Assembly: GCF_001048695.1 (NCBI RefSeq)
Contig: NZ_CVRB01000001.1
Coordinates: 1,550,001 to 1,614,000, forward strand
DNA: 64,000 nt
Direction: 5' to 3'
From: Neobacillus massiliamazoniensis
GTDB lineage: Bacteria; Bacillota; Bacilli; Bacillales; Cytobacillaceae
Both the position numbers and the translations under genes were made by a program. Positions 19,165 to 27,872 of the stretch are shown piece by piece; within the stretch, counting starts at the first letter, position 1, and each line of letters starts with the position of its first letter. Below the pieces are notes generated by a model. The model saw only the letters and a list, made by a program, of their open reading frames with translations, had not been told where the DNA came from and did no database searches.

Positions 19165-19346
19165 TGCTTTTATCACCTTTTCGTAGGGTTATCACTATAT
19201 AACATATGCTGAATACGGTCAAACATTACCTTGAACATATTTATCCAATTCCTTTAAATCTCCATTTCATTGTAGGAAGGCAACAAGTTTTTAAAAAGTA
19301 AAACATATATATGACTTTAGGAGAGGTATGGAGAAGAGGTGGAAGC

Positions 19347-20354
19347 ATGCTGCAAAAAATGCTGGAAAACCAATACGGAATAAAGGTTGAGGAATATATA
19401 AAATTAGATGCGTATGACGCCTTGAGAGCAAATGGCTGGGTCTATTTAATTTCGAAGCCTATAGGGAGAGAGGAAGAGGATCTTTCCGAGCTGGAAATAA
19501 TTGCACAACATTTACGAAATTTCGGGGACTATCATGTTCCTGCTTTCCTTCCGACGAAGGATGGCACCTTTATAACAACTTGGGAAAAAGACCAATATTG
19601 TGTATTAGCTAATCGGCAGACCGAAAACCAGAAAAATCCTCGGTTAGGGAGGAAGCTTGCCAAATTTCATGAACGAGGGAGGAGTATCCAATTTTCTGTT
19701 GAAAGGTCAAGCCGTATTGGTCAGTGGAAAGAATTGTGGGAAAAGCGACTCGAACAAATGGAGAAAGTTTGGAATGGTCTACTTTTTCAAACACCTGAAG
19801 ATGAATTTGAAAGAATGTTCATTGAATCCTTCCCTTACTATATGGGACTAACAGAGAATGCTATCCAATATTTAGTGGATACAGAGATTGATGATCAACC
19901 GATTGAAACGGATAGTGGAACCGTATGCCATGAACGATTTACGAAAAATTCATGGGGGCTAAATTATCTGATCAAAAACCCTTTTGATTGGGTATTTGAT
20001 CATCGCAGCCGAGACTTGGCTGAGTGGACAAGAGAGCGGTACTTTCGCAACATCCAAACATATGATCAAGAATTGAAGCTTTTTTTTTCTGAGTACCAAA
20101 GTATTTCACCTTTGTCGGCTTTTTCGTGGAGACTGCTGTATGCGCGTCTGCTCTTTCCATTACATTATTATGAGTGTATCGAAAATTATTATATTTCACG
20201 TTCAGAGCAGCAAAAAAAGGTGCTAGAGGAACAATTAAGTAAAATATTAAGGCAATCAACCGAATACGAGCGCTTTTTAAGTCACTTTTATCATATATCC
20301 GGTGCCCCAACTCAAAGGCTGCATTTGCCATTACTCGAGTGGCTGGTGAAGTAA
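19347..20354 (+). CDS. yutH: CotS-like spore coat-associated protein YutH
   Basis: 335-aa protein of the YutH/CotS family, which has a degraded aminoglycoside-phosphotransferase-like kinase fold. Visible: LGRKLAKFHERG near residue 102, VCHERFTKNSWG (Brenner-type HxD region altered to HER) and NPFDWVFDHRSRDLAEW in the metal-binding loop position. The coat association comes from B. subtilis. The start chosen is ATG 19347 after GAGGTGGA; an upstream ATG lacks a site. Probably monocistronic and sporulation-controlled, but no clear sigma-E or sigma-K promoter was pinned down. Confidence 0.83.
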   Translation: MLQKMLENQYGIKVEEYIKLDAYDALRANGWVYLISKPIGREEEDLSELEIIAQHLRNFGDYHVPAFLPTKDGTFITTWEKDQYCVLANRQTENQKNPRLGRKLAKFHERGRSIQFSVERSSRIGQWKELWEKRLEQMEKVWNGLLFQTPEDEFERMFIESFPYYMGLTENAIQYLVDTEIDDQPIETDSGTVCHERFTKNSWGLNYLIKNPFDWVFDHRSRDLAEWTRERYFRNIQTYDQELKLFFSEYQSISPLSAFSWRLLYARLLFPLHYYECIENYYISRSEQQKKVLEEQLSKILRQSTEYERFLSHFYHISGAPTQRLHLPLLEWLVK

Positions 20355-20361
20355 GAATTAA

Positions 20362-20398
20362 TAAAAAAACGATTGCCCGCCTATGGGCAATCGCTATT
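20362..20398. terminator. Terminator between yutH and yutI
   Basis: Nine-base-pair stem CGATTGCCC / GGGCAATCG with a 6-nt loop. The minus strand reads an uninterrupted T-run after it, so it chiefly serves yutI. Confidence 0.85.
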
Positions 20399-20405
20399 TA
20401 TAGAA

Positions 20406-20642
20406 TTAGAATACTTGCTCGACTTCGACAACGCCGGGAACTTCTTCTAAAAGAGCTCTTTCAATACCGGCTTTAAGAGTAATCGTTGAGCTTGGGCAAG
20501 AACCACATGCTCCAAGTAAACGTAGTTTCACAATACCATCTTCAACATCAACTAATTCACAATCTCCGCCATCGCGAAGAAGAAACGGACGTAATTTATC
20601 TAATACTTCTTGAACTTGTTCTAACATATCTTTATCTGGCAA
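20406..20642 (-). CDS. yutI: Nfu-type Fe-S carrier YutI
   Basis: NifU C-terminal domain protein (78 aa) that carries a 4Fe-4S cluster between two subunits and delivers it to target enzymes. The CxxC ligands Cys46 and Cys49 (GACGSCPSS) and the [14 protein letters not shown] block are intact. The start proposed is TTG 20642, 9 bases after AAAGGAG. An in-frame ATG at 20669 is embedded in a TATAAT sequence that looks like the gene's own -10 box. It works with the Suf genes in this window. Confidence 0.9.
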   Translation of the reverse strand: MPDKDMLEQVQEVLDKLRPFLLRDGGDCELVDVEDGIVKLRLLGACGSCPSSTITLKAGIERALLEEVPGVVEVEQVF

Positions 20643-20667
20643 ATGAATCGACTCCTTTCCTCTCTTC

Positions 20668-20673
20668 ATTATA
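20668..20673 (-). promoter_or_regulatory. Probable -10 box of yutI
   Basis: Perfect TATAAT on the minus strand, 26 bp upstream of the proposed TTG start. The -35 is weak (TGGATT at 17 bp). Transcription from here would start at about the ribosome site, excluding the upstream ATG as start. Confidence 0.5.
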
Positions 20674-20789
20674 CTGTCATCGAATCTAAAAATCCATTCA
20701 AATGAGAAAGGAATTCACTAAATGAGAAACAAATTCTTTCATTTTTACTATCCTAATGTTGTAAAATAAAAGAAAAACAAGGAATGAGT

Positions 20790-21119
20790 ATGATGAATTT
20801 AATAAACGTTGAAATCGTCTTATATGGTGCGGAATCTTTATGTCCGAGCTGTGTTCATTTGCCTTCATCAAAGGAAACTTATGAATGGCTACAAGCAGCG
20901 ATTGCAAGGAAATTTCCTAATCAATCTTTTCAAATGACTTATGTTGATATTCATCAGCCCCCAGAAGTACAGGAGAAACAAAGTTTTGCAAAGAGAGTGA
21001 TGGATGAAGACCTATTTTATCCAGTTGTTGTGATTAAAGATAAAATAGTGGGAGAAGGAAACCCGCGTTTAAAGACCATTTTTTCAGAAATGGAGAAATA
21101 CGGGTACAAAGCCGAATAA
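20790..21119 (+). CDS. yuzD: Thioredoxin-like DUF1462 protein YuzD
   Basis: 109-aa protein of the YuzD/DUF1462 family, thioredoxin-like fold. A CxxC pair (Cys18, Cys21 in LCPSCVHLPSS) sits after the first strand, in the thioredoxin active-site position, and FYPVVVIKDKIVGEGNPRL holds the expected cis-Pro region. Function unknown, probably disulfide or redox related. AAGGAA lies upstream; start could be the ATG at 20790 or 20793. It lies between yutI and yutJ as in B. subtilis. Confidence 0.85.
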   Translation: MMNLINVEIVLYGAESLCPSCVHLPSSKETYEWLQAAIARKFPNQSFQMTYVDIHQPPEVQEKQSFAKRVMDEDLFYPVVVIKDKIVGEGNPRLKTIFSEMEKYGYKAE

Positions 21120-21123
21120 AAAT

Positions 21124-21149
21124 AAAAAACTCGCCGTAGCGAGTTTTTT
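21124..21149. terminator. Bidirectional terminator between yuzD and yutJ
   Basis: AAAAAACTCGC / GCGAGTTTTTT, 11-bp perfect stem with a 4-nt CGTA loop; it can serve both convergent genes. Confidence 0.88.
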
Positions 21150-21152
21150 CAT

Positions 21153-22220
21153 TTATCCATTATGATATTTGTACATCCAAAGGATTCCAGATTTCAGTAA
21201 GCGGGCTACACGGCCTGTAATGGCGCGGTCTGCCATCATACCAAAGCCTTGCTTTTTCCCAAGGGAACCAAGAATTCCTTTTAATTTGATCTGCGGGAAG
21301 GAAGCAGGTGGAGCTTCGCCTTTCCAACGGCGTTTTAATACTTCCGCAATTTGTACGGCTTGCCCTTCGGCTAACTGAGCACTTGGTGCATGTGGTAAGC
21401 TGGCACAGTCACCTAAAACAAAAATATGCTCATCGTTTGGTAAATGGTGATGGGGAGTAATGACTACTCTTCCAGAGCTGTCTTTTTCTCCCTCTAATCC
21501 TTGGGCAATTTTATTGGCTTGAATTCCGGCTGTCCAAACAATGGCATCACAATGAATAGCCTCATCATGATTGAATAATGTATTTTCTTCCACTTTTGTG
21601 ATATTGGAATTATTAATGATTTCGACATTATGCTTTTGGAACCAATTTTCTACATATTTACTTAAGCGGTTGGGAAAGGCAGATAAAATATGGTTTCCTC
21701 GGTCAAATAATTTGATCTGTAGATCTTCACGGCTCTCACTTAGTTCACTGGCTAATTCTACACCGCTAAGCCCAGCGCCGACGATTCCCACGACAGAACC
21801 TGGAGCAAGATTGTTTAAAACGGAATAAGTTTCCCGGGACTTTTCAATGCTTTGAATACTGTATGTGAATTGGTCAGCACCTGGTACACCGTGATATTTA
21901 TCTTCACAGCCAAGAGCAATGATTAGATCATCATAGGAAATGGCCTCTTCATCTTTTAAAAGAACCTTCTTATCTTTCGTTTCTACTCCTGTTACTTCAC
22001 CGAATTTTATTGTAAGTTGCTGATGCTCTGGAAAAGCAACCCGAACCTCTTTGTCAGAAATTGTTCCAGCTGCTAGGGCATAATATTCTGTTTTTAAACA
22101 ATGATACGGGACACGGTCGACAAGTGTAATCATCCAATCTTCTGGAAGATGGCTTGGAAGAAGCTCGTTCAAAATTTTCATTCCACCATATCCACCGCCG
22201 AGAATGACAAGGTTTTTCAT
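21153..22220 (-). CDS. yutJ: NADH dehydrogenase-like flavoprotein YutJ
   Basis: 355-aa FAD/NAD(P)-binding oxidoreductase of the type II NADH dehydrogenase family. FAD dinucleotide fold at the N-terminus (LVILGGGYGGMK). A second, NADH-binding fold is GIVGAGLSGVELASEL near residue 144. The FAD-closing motif IFVLGDCAS is near residue 269. It is shorter than YumB and its C-terminal membrane-attachment segment is less obvious. ATG start. Role in respiration is inferred from the family. Confidence 0.85.
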   Translation of the reverse strand: MKNLVILGGGYGGMKILNELLPSHLPEDWMITLVDRVPYHCLKTEYYALAAGTISDKEVRVAFPEHQQLTIKFGEVTGVETKDKKVLLKDEEAISYDDLIIALGCEDKYHGVPGADQFTYSIQSIEKSRETYSVLNNLAPGSVVGIVGAGLSGVELASELSESREDLQIKLFDRGNHILSAFPNRLSKYVENWFQKHNVEIINNSNITKVEENTLFNHDEAIHCDAIVWTAGIQANKIAQGLEGEKDSSGRVVITPHHHLPNDEHIFVLGDCASLPHAPSAQLAEGQAVQIAEVLKRRWKGEAPPASFPQIKLKGILGSLGKKQGFGMMADRAITGRVARLLKSGILWMYKYHNG

Positions 22221-22576
22221 GTTTAATTCCCCTTTGTAAAATTACTATGGTAGCTAAAAGGAGAGTATAAATTTCCCCAAATTTCTACTTTCCTATAACA
22301 TTAATTCAATTATGTCTTATGAACCATCCTAACGGACTCGCCAATCGCCGAGGTTTCAATTGTCTTTAATATGCATGTTTATTATCTTAAAATACATAAT
22401 AAATGGTTCGATTTTTTCATATCAGTATAATTTTTAGTACCTTAATGAGTATATCTGAATTGTGACAAAATAACAACACATACTAACTCATTCTTGACAA
22501 AATACCTTTACCATGGTAATTGACGGAATTTGTCAAAAAGGTTACGATTAGGTGGACGTTTAAAGAGGTGAAAGCA
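22221..22576. other. Intergenic region between divergent yutJ and yuzB
   Basis: No gene is seen. A likely sigma-A promoter for yuzB lies at 22494-22522: TTGACA, 17-bp spacer, TAATTG. Most of the rest is AT-rich, with one GTGACAAAATAACAACAC stretch (about 22462) that falls short of an Fnr box. Confidence 0.45.
22494..22522 (+). promoter_or_regulatory. Candidate sigma-A promoter of yuzB
   Basis: Perfect -35 TTGACA, 17-bp spacer, weak -10 TAATTG, 55 bp before the TTG start. The spacer contains the palindrome CCATGG. Confidence 0.45.
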
Positions 22577-22816
22577 TTGATTAAACCCATCATTGAATTT
22601 TGTATTAGCAACCTGGCAAATGGTTCTCAAAAAGCACTTGAAAAGTTAGAAAGAGATCCGAACCTAGACATTATCGAATATGGATGTCTTGGCTATTGCG
22701 GAAAATGTGCAACCATGCTCTATGCCCTTGTGAATGGTGAAGTGGTCACAGGAAAAACGCCAGACGAATTGGTAGAAAATATCTATCAATATTTAGAAGA
22801 AAATCCAATGTTTTAA
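22577..22816 (+). CDS. yuzB: DUF1450 protein YuzB
   Basis: 79-aa cysteine-rich protein of the YuzB/UPF0349 (DUF1450) family. Cysteines occur as FCISNL near the start and [13 protein letters not shown] near residue 35, suggesting a metal or Fe-S site, though none is proven. TTG start 6 bases after AGAGGTGAA; an upstream ATG at 22520 has no ribosome site. It neighbours yutJ and precedes sufA, in line with a redox role. Confidence 0.85.
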   Translation: MIKPIIEFCISNLANGSQKALEKLERDPNLDIIEYGCLGYCGKCATMLYALVNGEVVTGKTPDELVENIYQYLEENPMF

Positions 22817-22948
22817 ATAAGGGGAGCTTTAAACCGCTCTCCATATTTATTATTTATCATACAATAGTTACTATAATCAAAAATGTTGAGTACATTTTCT
22901 ACAGAATATATACTTTAATATAAAAGTGTAAATAAAGGAGGATATGTG

Positions 22949-23314
22949 ATGAGCAAGGATGTAATTTTATTGTCAGAAGCAGCGGCATTGCAGGTAAAAG
23001 ATATGATGAAACACAATGAAGAAGAAGGCGCACTGCTCAGAGTCGGTGTAAAAGGCGGCGGCTGCAGCGGCTTGTCCTATGGAATGGGATTTGATCATGA
23101 GGCAACAGCGGATGACATTCAATTTGAACAGCATGGAATCCAAATTATCGTCGACAAAGAAAGTGCAGCTATTTTACAAGGTACAAAAATTGACTATAAG
23201 CAATCCATGATGGGTGGCGGTTTTACGATCGATAACCCGAACGCGATCGCATCCTGCGGCTGTGGTTCTTCGTTTAGGACTGCAAAGGAAGCTGGAACAC
23301 CTGAGGAATGCTAA
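22949..23314 (+). CDS. sufA: A-type Fe-S carrier SufA (YutM)
   Basis: 121-aa HesB/IscA-family protein that binds Fe-S clusters and passes them to apo-proteins. The three invariant cysteines are Cys39 (GGGCSGLSY), Cys103 and Cys105 (SCGCGSSF). ATG start 6 bases after AAAGGAGG. Not part of the sufCDSUB operon, as in B. subtilis, but it lies with yuzB and yutI in a second cluster of Fe-S-related genes. Confidence 0.94.
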   Translation: MSKDVILLSEAAALQVKDMMKHNEEEGALLRVGVKGGGCSGLSYGMGFDHEATADDIQFEQHGIQIIVDKESAAILQGTKIDYKQSMMGGGFTIDNPNAIASCGCGSSFRTAKEAGTPEEC

Positions 23315-23317
23315 TAA

Positions 23318-23532
23318 GAAAAGCGGAAGCGCCTTGATTAGCCCCGACAGGCATAAGACGAACCACGAGGAGGCAGCTCCTCAGCCACCACAGCGAGACA
23401 GCTGCCTGAAAAAACTTCCTCGTAGTCTTGCGGAACGGCGAGAGCCGTGTAGCAGGGGCTTCCATGAATCCGCAACTTTGCCGGCTTATGACCCGAGGGG
23501 CTTGGCGCTGGAGCTAGACAATTCTCAAAGTC
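23318..23532. repeat. Family A repeat, copy A5 (inverted)
   Basis: Reads in minus orientation: AGAAAAGCGGAAGCGCCTTG at left and GGCGCTGGAGCTAGACAATTCTC at right. The base-stem arms are as in A4, but the apex holds a different insert (CACGAGGAGGCAGC...CTTCCTCGTAGTCTTGCGG). It lies between convergent sufA and yumC; open frames through it are repeat artefacts. Confidence 0.85.
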
Positions 23533-23554
23533 AAAATTTATACTTTCTGGTCAA

Positions 23555-23580
23555 TGAAAAAGGGCGCCTCAAAGGCGCCT
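23555..23580 (-). terminator. Terminator of yumC
   Basis: AAGGCGCC / GGCGCCTT palindrome (23563-23580) followed on the minus strand by CTTTTTCATT; it lies about 9 bp after the yumC stop. Confidence 0.8.
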
Positions 23581-23588
23581 TCATTATT

Positions 23589-24590
23589 TTACTTATTAAA
23601 CATAGAAGAACTGTGCAATGGCTGGATTTTTGCTTTTGGATCGATGTATGCCTTGGCGTTGTTGACAGCTGTTGGTGCTTCTCCAAAGCCGGAAGCAATT
23701 AATTTAACCTTTCCATCGTAGGTGCAAATATCACCTGCCGCATAAATTCCCGGTATGTTTGTCTCCATTTTAGAATTGACGACAATGGAGCTTTTATCAA
23801 TGTCAAGTCGCCATTCTTTAATAGGTCCAAGAGAGGAAACAAATCCGTAATTACAAATGACAGCATCAACATCAATTGTTTCTTGGCCTTCTCCATTTGC
23901 GCCTTCAAGCACTACTTGCTTAATCCCGCTTTCATCACCAATTAATTCAGCAGGAACGTATGGAGTCTTCACATCGACTTTGGAATTATACAAGTTTTCG
24001 ACACTATGCTCGTGAGCGCGGAATTTATCTCTGCGGTGAACAATTGTTACTTTATCTGCAATTGGTTCTAACATTAAAGCCCAGTCAACCGCAGAATCCC
24101 CGCCGCCAAATACTACTACTTTTTGACCCGCAAACTGATTTAAATCCTCTATAAAGTAATAAAGGTTTTTCCGCTCATATTGAGCAGCGCTTTCTAATTC
24201 TAATCGACGGGGTTGGAAAGCACCGTTTCCAGCAGTAATAATAACAGTTTTAGAAAAATGAACTTCATTATTAGTTTTTAGTTTAAAAGTACCATCCTCT
24301 AGTTTTTCCAACCTTTCAACCGATTGCTCTAAAGCGACAGTAGGTTCAAACTTGGCCATCTGTGCTTTTAAATTATTGATCAATTCTTGTGCACGGATTT
24401 TTGGAAAACCAGCAACATCATAAATATATTTTTCAGGATAAAGAGCGGATAATTGGCCGCCTAACTGTGGTAAGCTTTCAATGATTTTCACTGACGCTTG
24501 TCTCATTCCACCGTAAAAAGCTGTAAATAAGCCGACTGGGCCGCCTCCGATAATAGTAATATCGTAAACTTTTTGATTTTCTTGCACCAT
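23589..24590 (-). CDS. yumC: Ferredoxin/flavodoxin-NADP+ reductase YumC
   Basis: 333-aa homodimeric thioredoxin-reductase-like FNR, the essential NADPH:ferredoxin/flavodoxin reductase of Bacillus. FAD fold [25 protein letters not shown] fold [18 protein letters not shown]-closing [27 protein letters not shown]. No CxxC redox pair follows the NADPH fold, which excludes thioredoxin reductase. The start chosen is ATG 24590 behind GGAGGCG; a TTG four codons earlier overlaps that site. It is divergent from yumB. Confidence 0.93.
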   Translation of the reverse strand: MVQENQKVYDITIIGGGPVGLFTAFYGGMRQASVKIIESLPQLGGQLSALYPEKYIYDVAGFPKIRAQELINNLKAQMAKFEPTVALEQSVERLEKLEDGTFKLKTNNEVHFSKTVIITAGNGAFQPRRLELESAAQYERKNLYYFIEDLNQFAGQKVVVFGGGDSAVDWALMLEPIADKVTIVHRRDKFRAHEHSVENLYNSKVDVKTPYVPAELIGDESGIKQVVLEGANGEGQETIDVDAVICNYGFVSSLGPIKEWRLDIDKSSIVVNSKMETNIPGIYAAGDICTYDGKVKLIASGFGEAPTAVNNAKAYIDPKAKIQPLHSSSMFNK

Positions 24591-25029
24591 GTTCGCCTCC
24601 AACTAAGTAATTACAGACTCCACTCCTAAATCATATCACAAATCTTTTCAGTTTAAAGAGAATTTTCAGTCAATAACTTTAGTGGAAATATTTAACATAA
24701 ATTTATTAGTATATTTATGTTAAAAAAATGATATATACCGCTTGAAAAAACACGAAAAGTAGCATAAGATGGATTGTGAACATATTGTTACTTTTTTGTG
24801 ACGGAAAACGCACACTTTTGTGACATCTTGAACATACTGCTTTCCAATGGCGTGGAAGGATCCTCTGCACATTTTTTTCCTATTATTACGTAAATTGTCC
24901 TATTTTTATGCCATTATACGTGAATTATATCACATACATTTTCCTTCTACGTAAAAATAAAAATGATGAAAGCAGTGGAAGATAAGCAAAAGTGGATATT
25001 TAAAAAATATAAAAGGTGGAAGTGATACT
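24591..25029. other. Regulatory region between divergent yumC and yumB
   Basis: About 440 bp without a gene. It contains two direct TTTTGTGAC repeats (24793 and 24816), the sequence TTGTGAACATATTGTTA (24775) and an Fnr/Crp-type palindrome at 24919-24934. Rex sites (TTGTGAA-N4-TTCACAA) share the GTGA-N6-TCAC core, so Rex is an alternative reader. Promoter hexamers were not clear enough to assign. Confidence 0.5.
24919..24934. promoter_or_regulatory. Fnr/Crp- or Rex-type operator upstream of yumB
   Basis: CGTGAATTATATCACA matches TGTGA-N6-TCACA at nine of ten fixed positions and lies 96 bp before the yumB start. The same core could be read by the NADH sensor Rex. Confidence 0.45.
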
Positions 25030-26247
25030 TTGAGAAAGCCAAAAGTTGTGATTGTTGGAGCTGGTTACGGCGGACTTATGACTATTGTTCGCTTGCAAAA
25101 ATTACTTGGTGTAAATGAAGCGGATATCGTATTAGTGAATAAAAATGACTATCACTATGAAACAACATGGTTACATGAAGCTTCTGCAGGCACTTTGCAT
25201 CATGATAAAGTTCGTTACGATATTCGAAATGTTATTGATCGTAGTAAAGTAGATTTCATTCAAGATACTGTAGTCGAAATTAACAAAGAAGAAAAGAAGG
25301 TTATTTTAGAACAAGGTGAAGTATCATACGACTATCTTGTGATTGCCCTTGGCGGCGAGCCTGAAACCTTCGGAATTAAAGGTCTTAAAGAATATGCATT
25401 TGGCATTACCAATGTCAATTCTTCACGTCAATTACGTGAGCACATTGAATATCAATTTGCCACTTATAATATGGAAGAAGAGAAAAATGAAAACCGCTTG
25501 TCCATCGTAGTTGGTGGTGCAGGATTTACAGGGATTGAATTTTTAGGTGAATTAACAAACAGAATTCCTAAACTATGCCAGGAATATGATGTGGATTTTC
25601 AAAAGGTAAAAATCACTTGTGTTGAGGCTGCGCCAACCGTGCTTCCTGGCTTTGATCCAGAATTAGTGAAATATGCTGTTTCTCAATTAGAAAGCAAAGG
25701 TGTAGAATTTTTAATTGGAACTGCCATTAAAGAATGCACACCTGATGGTATTTTAGTTGCAAAAGGTGAGGAAGAGCCTCGCGAAATTAAGGCTGGCACC
25801 GTTGTTTGGGCCGCTGGTGTCCGCGGAAACGCTGTTATTGAAAAATCCGGTTTTGAAGCGATGAGAGGTCGTGTAAAAGTACAACCTGATCTTCGCGTTC
25901 CTGGTTTTGATGATGTTTTCATCATCGGTGACAGCTCTCTCGTCATTAATGAAGAGATAAATCGTCCATTCCCTCCAACTGCACAAATTGCAATGCAGCA
26001 AGGTGAAGTTTGTTCCCGCAATATCGCTTTCTTAATTCGCGATAAACACGAGCTTGAATCCTTTAGTTTTGAAAATAAAGGAACAGTTTGCTCACTTGGT
26101 GATGATGATGGCATCGGTGTCGTATTTGGTAAAAAGATTACAGGCTCAAAAGCAGCCTTCATGAAAAAAGTAGTTGATAATCGTGCCCTTTATATGATTG
26201 GCGGGGCTGGATTAGTATTGAAAAAAGGAAAATTAAAAGTTTTTTAA
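25030..26247 (+). CDS. yumB: Type II NADH dehydrogenase YumB
   Basis: 405-aa membrane-associated, non-proton-pumping NADH:menaquinone oxidoreductase. FAD fold [17 protein letters not shown] fold [17 protein letters not shown] (residue ~160), [17 protein letters not shown], and the quinone-site motif [11 protein letters not shown] near residue 319. The hydrophobic C-terminus ([15 protein letters not shown]) fits membrane attachment. TTG start 8 bases after AAAAGGTGGA. The upstream GTGA-N6-TCAC palindrome suggests redox-responsive control. Confidence 0.92.
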   Translation: MRKPKVVIVGAGYGGLMTIVRLQKLLGVNEADIVLVNKNDYHYETTWLHEASAGTLHHDKVRYDIRNVIDRSKVDFIQDTVVEINKEEKKVILEQGEVSYDYLVIALGGEPETFGIKGLKEYAFGITNVNSSRQLREHIEYQFATYNMEEEKNENRLSIVVGGAGFTGIEFLGELTNRIPKLCQEYDVDFQKVKITCVEAAPTVLPGFDPELVKYAVSQLESKGVEFLIGTAIKECTPDGILVAKGEEEPREIKAGTVVWAAGVRGNAVIEKSGFEAMRGRVKVQPDLRVPGFDDVFIIGDSSLVINEEINRPFPPTAQIAMQQGEVCSRNIAFLIRDKHELESFSFENKGTVCSLGDDDGIGVVFGKKITGSKAAFMKKVVDNRALYMIGGAGLVLKKGKLKVF

Positions 26248-26248
26248 T

Positions 26249-26404
26249 AGAAAAGCAGAAGCGCCTTGGTCAGGGGCGACAGGCATAAGACGAGCCGGCA
26301 TGGAGGTTGCTTTTTAACCTCCAGGACGGATTGGCTTATGACCCCGAGCCCCTAGGCGCTGGAGCTGGAAAATAGAAAAGCGGAAGCGCCTTTGTTAGGG
26401 AGCT
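26249..26404. repeat. Family A repeats, copy A6 (inverted, one full and one partial)
   Basis: A full inverted unit starts right after the yumB stop (AGAAAAGCAGAAGCGCCTTGG to GGCGCTGGAGCTGG), with apex hairpin GGAGGTT...AACCTCC. A second unit (AGAAAAGCGGAAGCGCC) is cut short after ~30 bp. Confidence 0.8.
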
Positions 26405-26423
26405 AACCAATTGCCTATGCTAA

Positions 26424-26451
26424 GGGGACAGAGAATTCTGTCTCCTTTTTT
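26424..26451 (+). terminator. Terminator upstream of the Nudix gene
   Basis: GGGGACAGA / TCTGTCTCC stem (26424-26445) with a 4-nt loop followed by TTTTTT; it probably ends yumB transcripts that pass the repeats. Confidence 0.8.
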
Positions 26452-26487
26452 GGTACAATTAAGTAATGAATCGAGGAGGGGATTTCT

Positions 26488-26979
26488 GTGGGGAATATAG
26501 AAAAACGCGGAAAAGTATGGCTAGCCGTTTCGGGTCTTGTCCAATCAGTTGATGGAAGATGGCTGGTTGTCAAGAAGAAATACGGTGGCCTTAAAGGGCA
26601 GTGGTCCTTGCCGGCAGGCTTTGTTGAAAAGGGTGAAACGGCAGATGAAGCGGTGATCCGCGAGGTTAAAGAAGAGACAGGTATTACCTGCGCCGTTAAG
26701 GGCTTAATCGGACTTAGAACTGGTGTTATCGAAAAAGAAATTAGTGATAATATGATTATGTTTGTTCTTGTTCCAACAAACGGTGAAAAGGTTAGCCATC
26801 AAGAAGAAGAGCTTTATGAAGCTAAGTTTATCGCACCAGAAAAATTGCTCCTAGAAAAAGATACTTCGACCTTGCTTCGCTATTTAATTCATCAACATGA
26901 AGCTTCTGTGAAACAGGGAATTGAGGGGTTAAATCCTGGAGAACAATTCGGTTATACCTCTTATAAATTATTTTTGTAA
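26488..26979 (+). CDS. Nudix (MutT-like) hydrolase
   Basis: 163-aa cytosolic Nudix hydrolase that cleaves a nucleoside diphosphate linked to another group. The Nudix box (G-x5-E-x7-REV-x2-EETG-I) spans residues 44-66 with all catalytic Glu residues. The family includes MutT, NADH and ADP-ribose hydrolases; nothing here fixes the substrate. GTG start 8 bases after GAGGAGGGG. Followed by yuiA after 156 bp. An MTH1-like sanitising role is possible but not supported specifically. Confidence 0.82.
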   Translation: MGNIEKRGKVWLAVSGLVQSVDGRWLVVKKKYGGLKGQWSLPAGFVEKGETADEAVIREVKEETGITCAVKGLIGLRTGVIEKEISDNMIMFVLVPTNGEKVSHQEEELYEAKFIAPEKLLLEKDTSTLLRYLIHQHEASVKQGIEGLNPGEQFGYTSYKLFL

Positions 26980-27135
26980 TTTTTAGAAAATTAAAGCAAC
27001 CAGTCGAAAATGAAAGAAAATACAACATGTATCCGTTTTCTTTCGCCTATTTGCATGAATTTCCCTCTTTCTTTTTTAGAAAATCCTTGATATATTATCA
27101 GAAAATTAAGTAAATTATTAAGGGGGATAATAGTG

Positions 27136-27270
27136 ATGAAAATTAAAAGCATAGAAGCCAAAACATGTGAGTATTGCTCGGGTACTGGATATTTTCAGTT
27201 GCTGCTTGGGGGATCGGAAACATGTGCCTGCTGTGAAGGATCAGGTAAGAAAAAAGAACTAGAGGATTAA
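27136..27270 (+). CDS. yuiA: Small zinc-ribbon protein YuiA
   Basis: 44-aa protein with two CxxCxGxG motifs of the DnaJ zinc-finger type: CEYCSGTG (residues 11-18) and CACCEGSG (residues 30-37), so it probably binds one zinc ion. ATG preceded by AAGGGGGAT. Position directly before yuiB matches B. subtilis yuiA (47 aa). Function unknown. The gene is short but the motifs and synteny make it real. Confidence 0.8.
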   Translation: MKIKSIEAKTCEYCSGTGYFQLLLGGSETCACCEGSGKKKELED

Positions 27271-27294
27271 AATTGTAATAAACAGCTCGAGCAG

Positions 27295-27330
27295 GCTTCT
27301 CCGAATTACCTTCGGGGGGCTATTTTTTTT
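27295..27330 (+). terminator. Terminator after yuiA
   Basis: Imperfect G-U-rich stem (TTCTCCGAA / TTCGGGGGG) with a 5-nt loop followed by TATTTTTTTT. Confidence 0.55.
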
Positions 27331-27429
27331 GGTCAGATTTATAGCAGGAGCGCTGTGCATATTGTATTGACTCCCTTTTGGACGTTAGGTACACTTAAAG
27401 TTGACAGGTAAAGGGGGATTCTATAGCAA

Positions 27430-27747
27430 ATGAGCATTGTTGTTTTAATCATTTCGATGGTCTTATTTTTTGTTTTATTTTTCGGGATAGGGTTTATTTT
27501 AAATATGATTTTAAGAATGTCATGGGTTATGGCGATAATTTACCCGCTTGTTGCCATTTTAATAATAGATAAAGTAAGCTTTAGTGAATATTTTACCAAT
27601 ACAAAAGCTGCCTTTTGGGATCTCGGACATCGAATTAGCTCCTTAGCACTTGCTGATAACCTTATTTTGTTTAGCGGTTTTACAGGTGCCATCATTGCAG
27701 GTATTACTATTAAGATGTTGAGAAAAAACGGATATCAAATGTTTTAA
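27430..27747 (+). CDS. yuiB: Membrane protein YuiB
   Basis: 105-aa integral membrane protein with three hydrophobic segments (residues ~4-26, ~30-47 and ~78-95). In-between residues FTNTKAAFWDLGHRI are polar. Length and position match B. subtilis yuiB, of unknown function. ATG start; AAAGGGGG lies 11 bases upstream. Own terminator follows, so it is monocistronic or shares the yuiA promoter. Confidence 0.82.
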   Translation: MSIVVLIISMVLFFVLFFGIGFILNMILRMSWVMAIIYPLVAILIIDKVSFSEYFTNTKAAFWDLGHRISSLALADNLILFSGFTGAIIAGITIKMLRKNGYQMF

Positions 27748-27780
27748 GATCTTTTATCTTTGGATAAAAGGTCTTTTTTT
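27747..27780 (+). terminator. Terminator after yuiB
   Basis: AGATCTTTTATC / GATAAAAGGTCT 12-bp stem (one G-U) with a 4-nt loop followed by seven T; begins at the last base of the yuiB stop. Confidence 0.88.
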
Positions 27781-27872
27781 ATGAAAAAAACTATAAGTCA
27801 ATTTTTTTCCTCCATTTTTGAATAATTCATTTCAGCTTGGGAATGAATATTTTGGGAGGAGTGAAAATTTTA

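Noticed and set aside
23214..23702. A 162-codon plus-strand frame after sufA.
   Set aside because: It runs through family A repeat A5 and the opposite strand of yumC, has no ribosome site and no family features.
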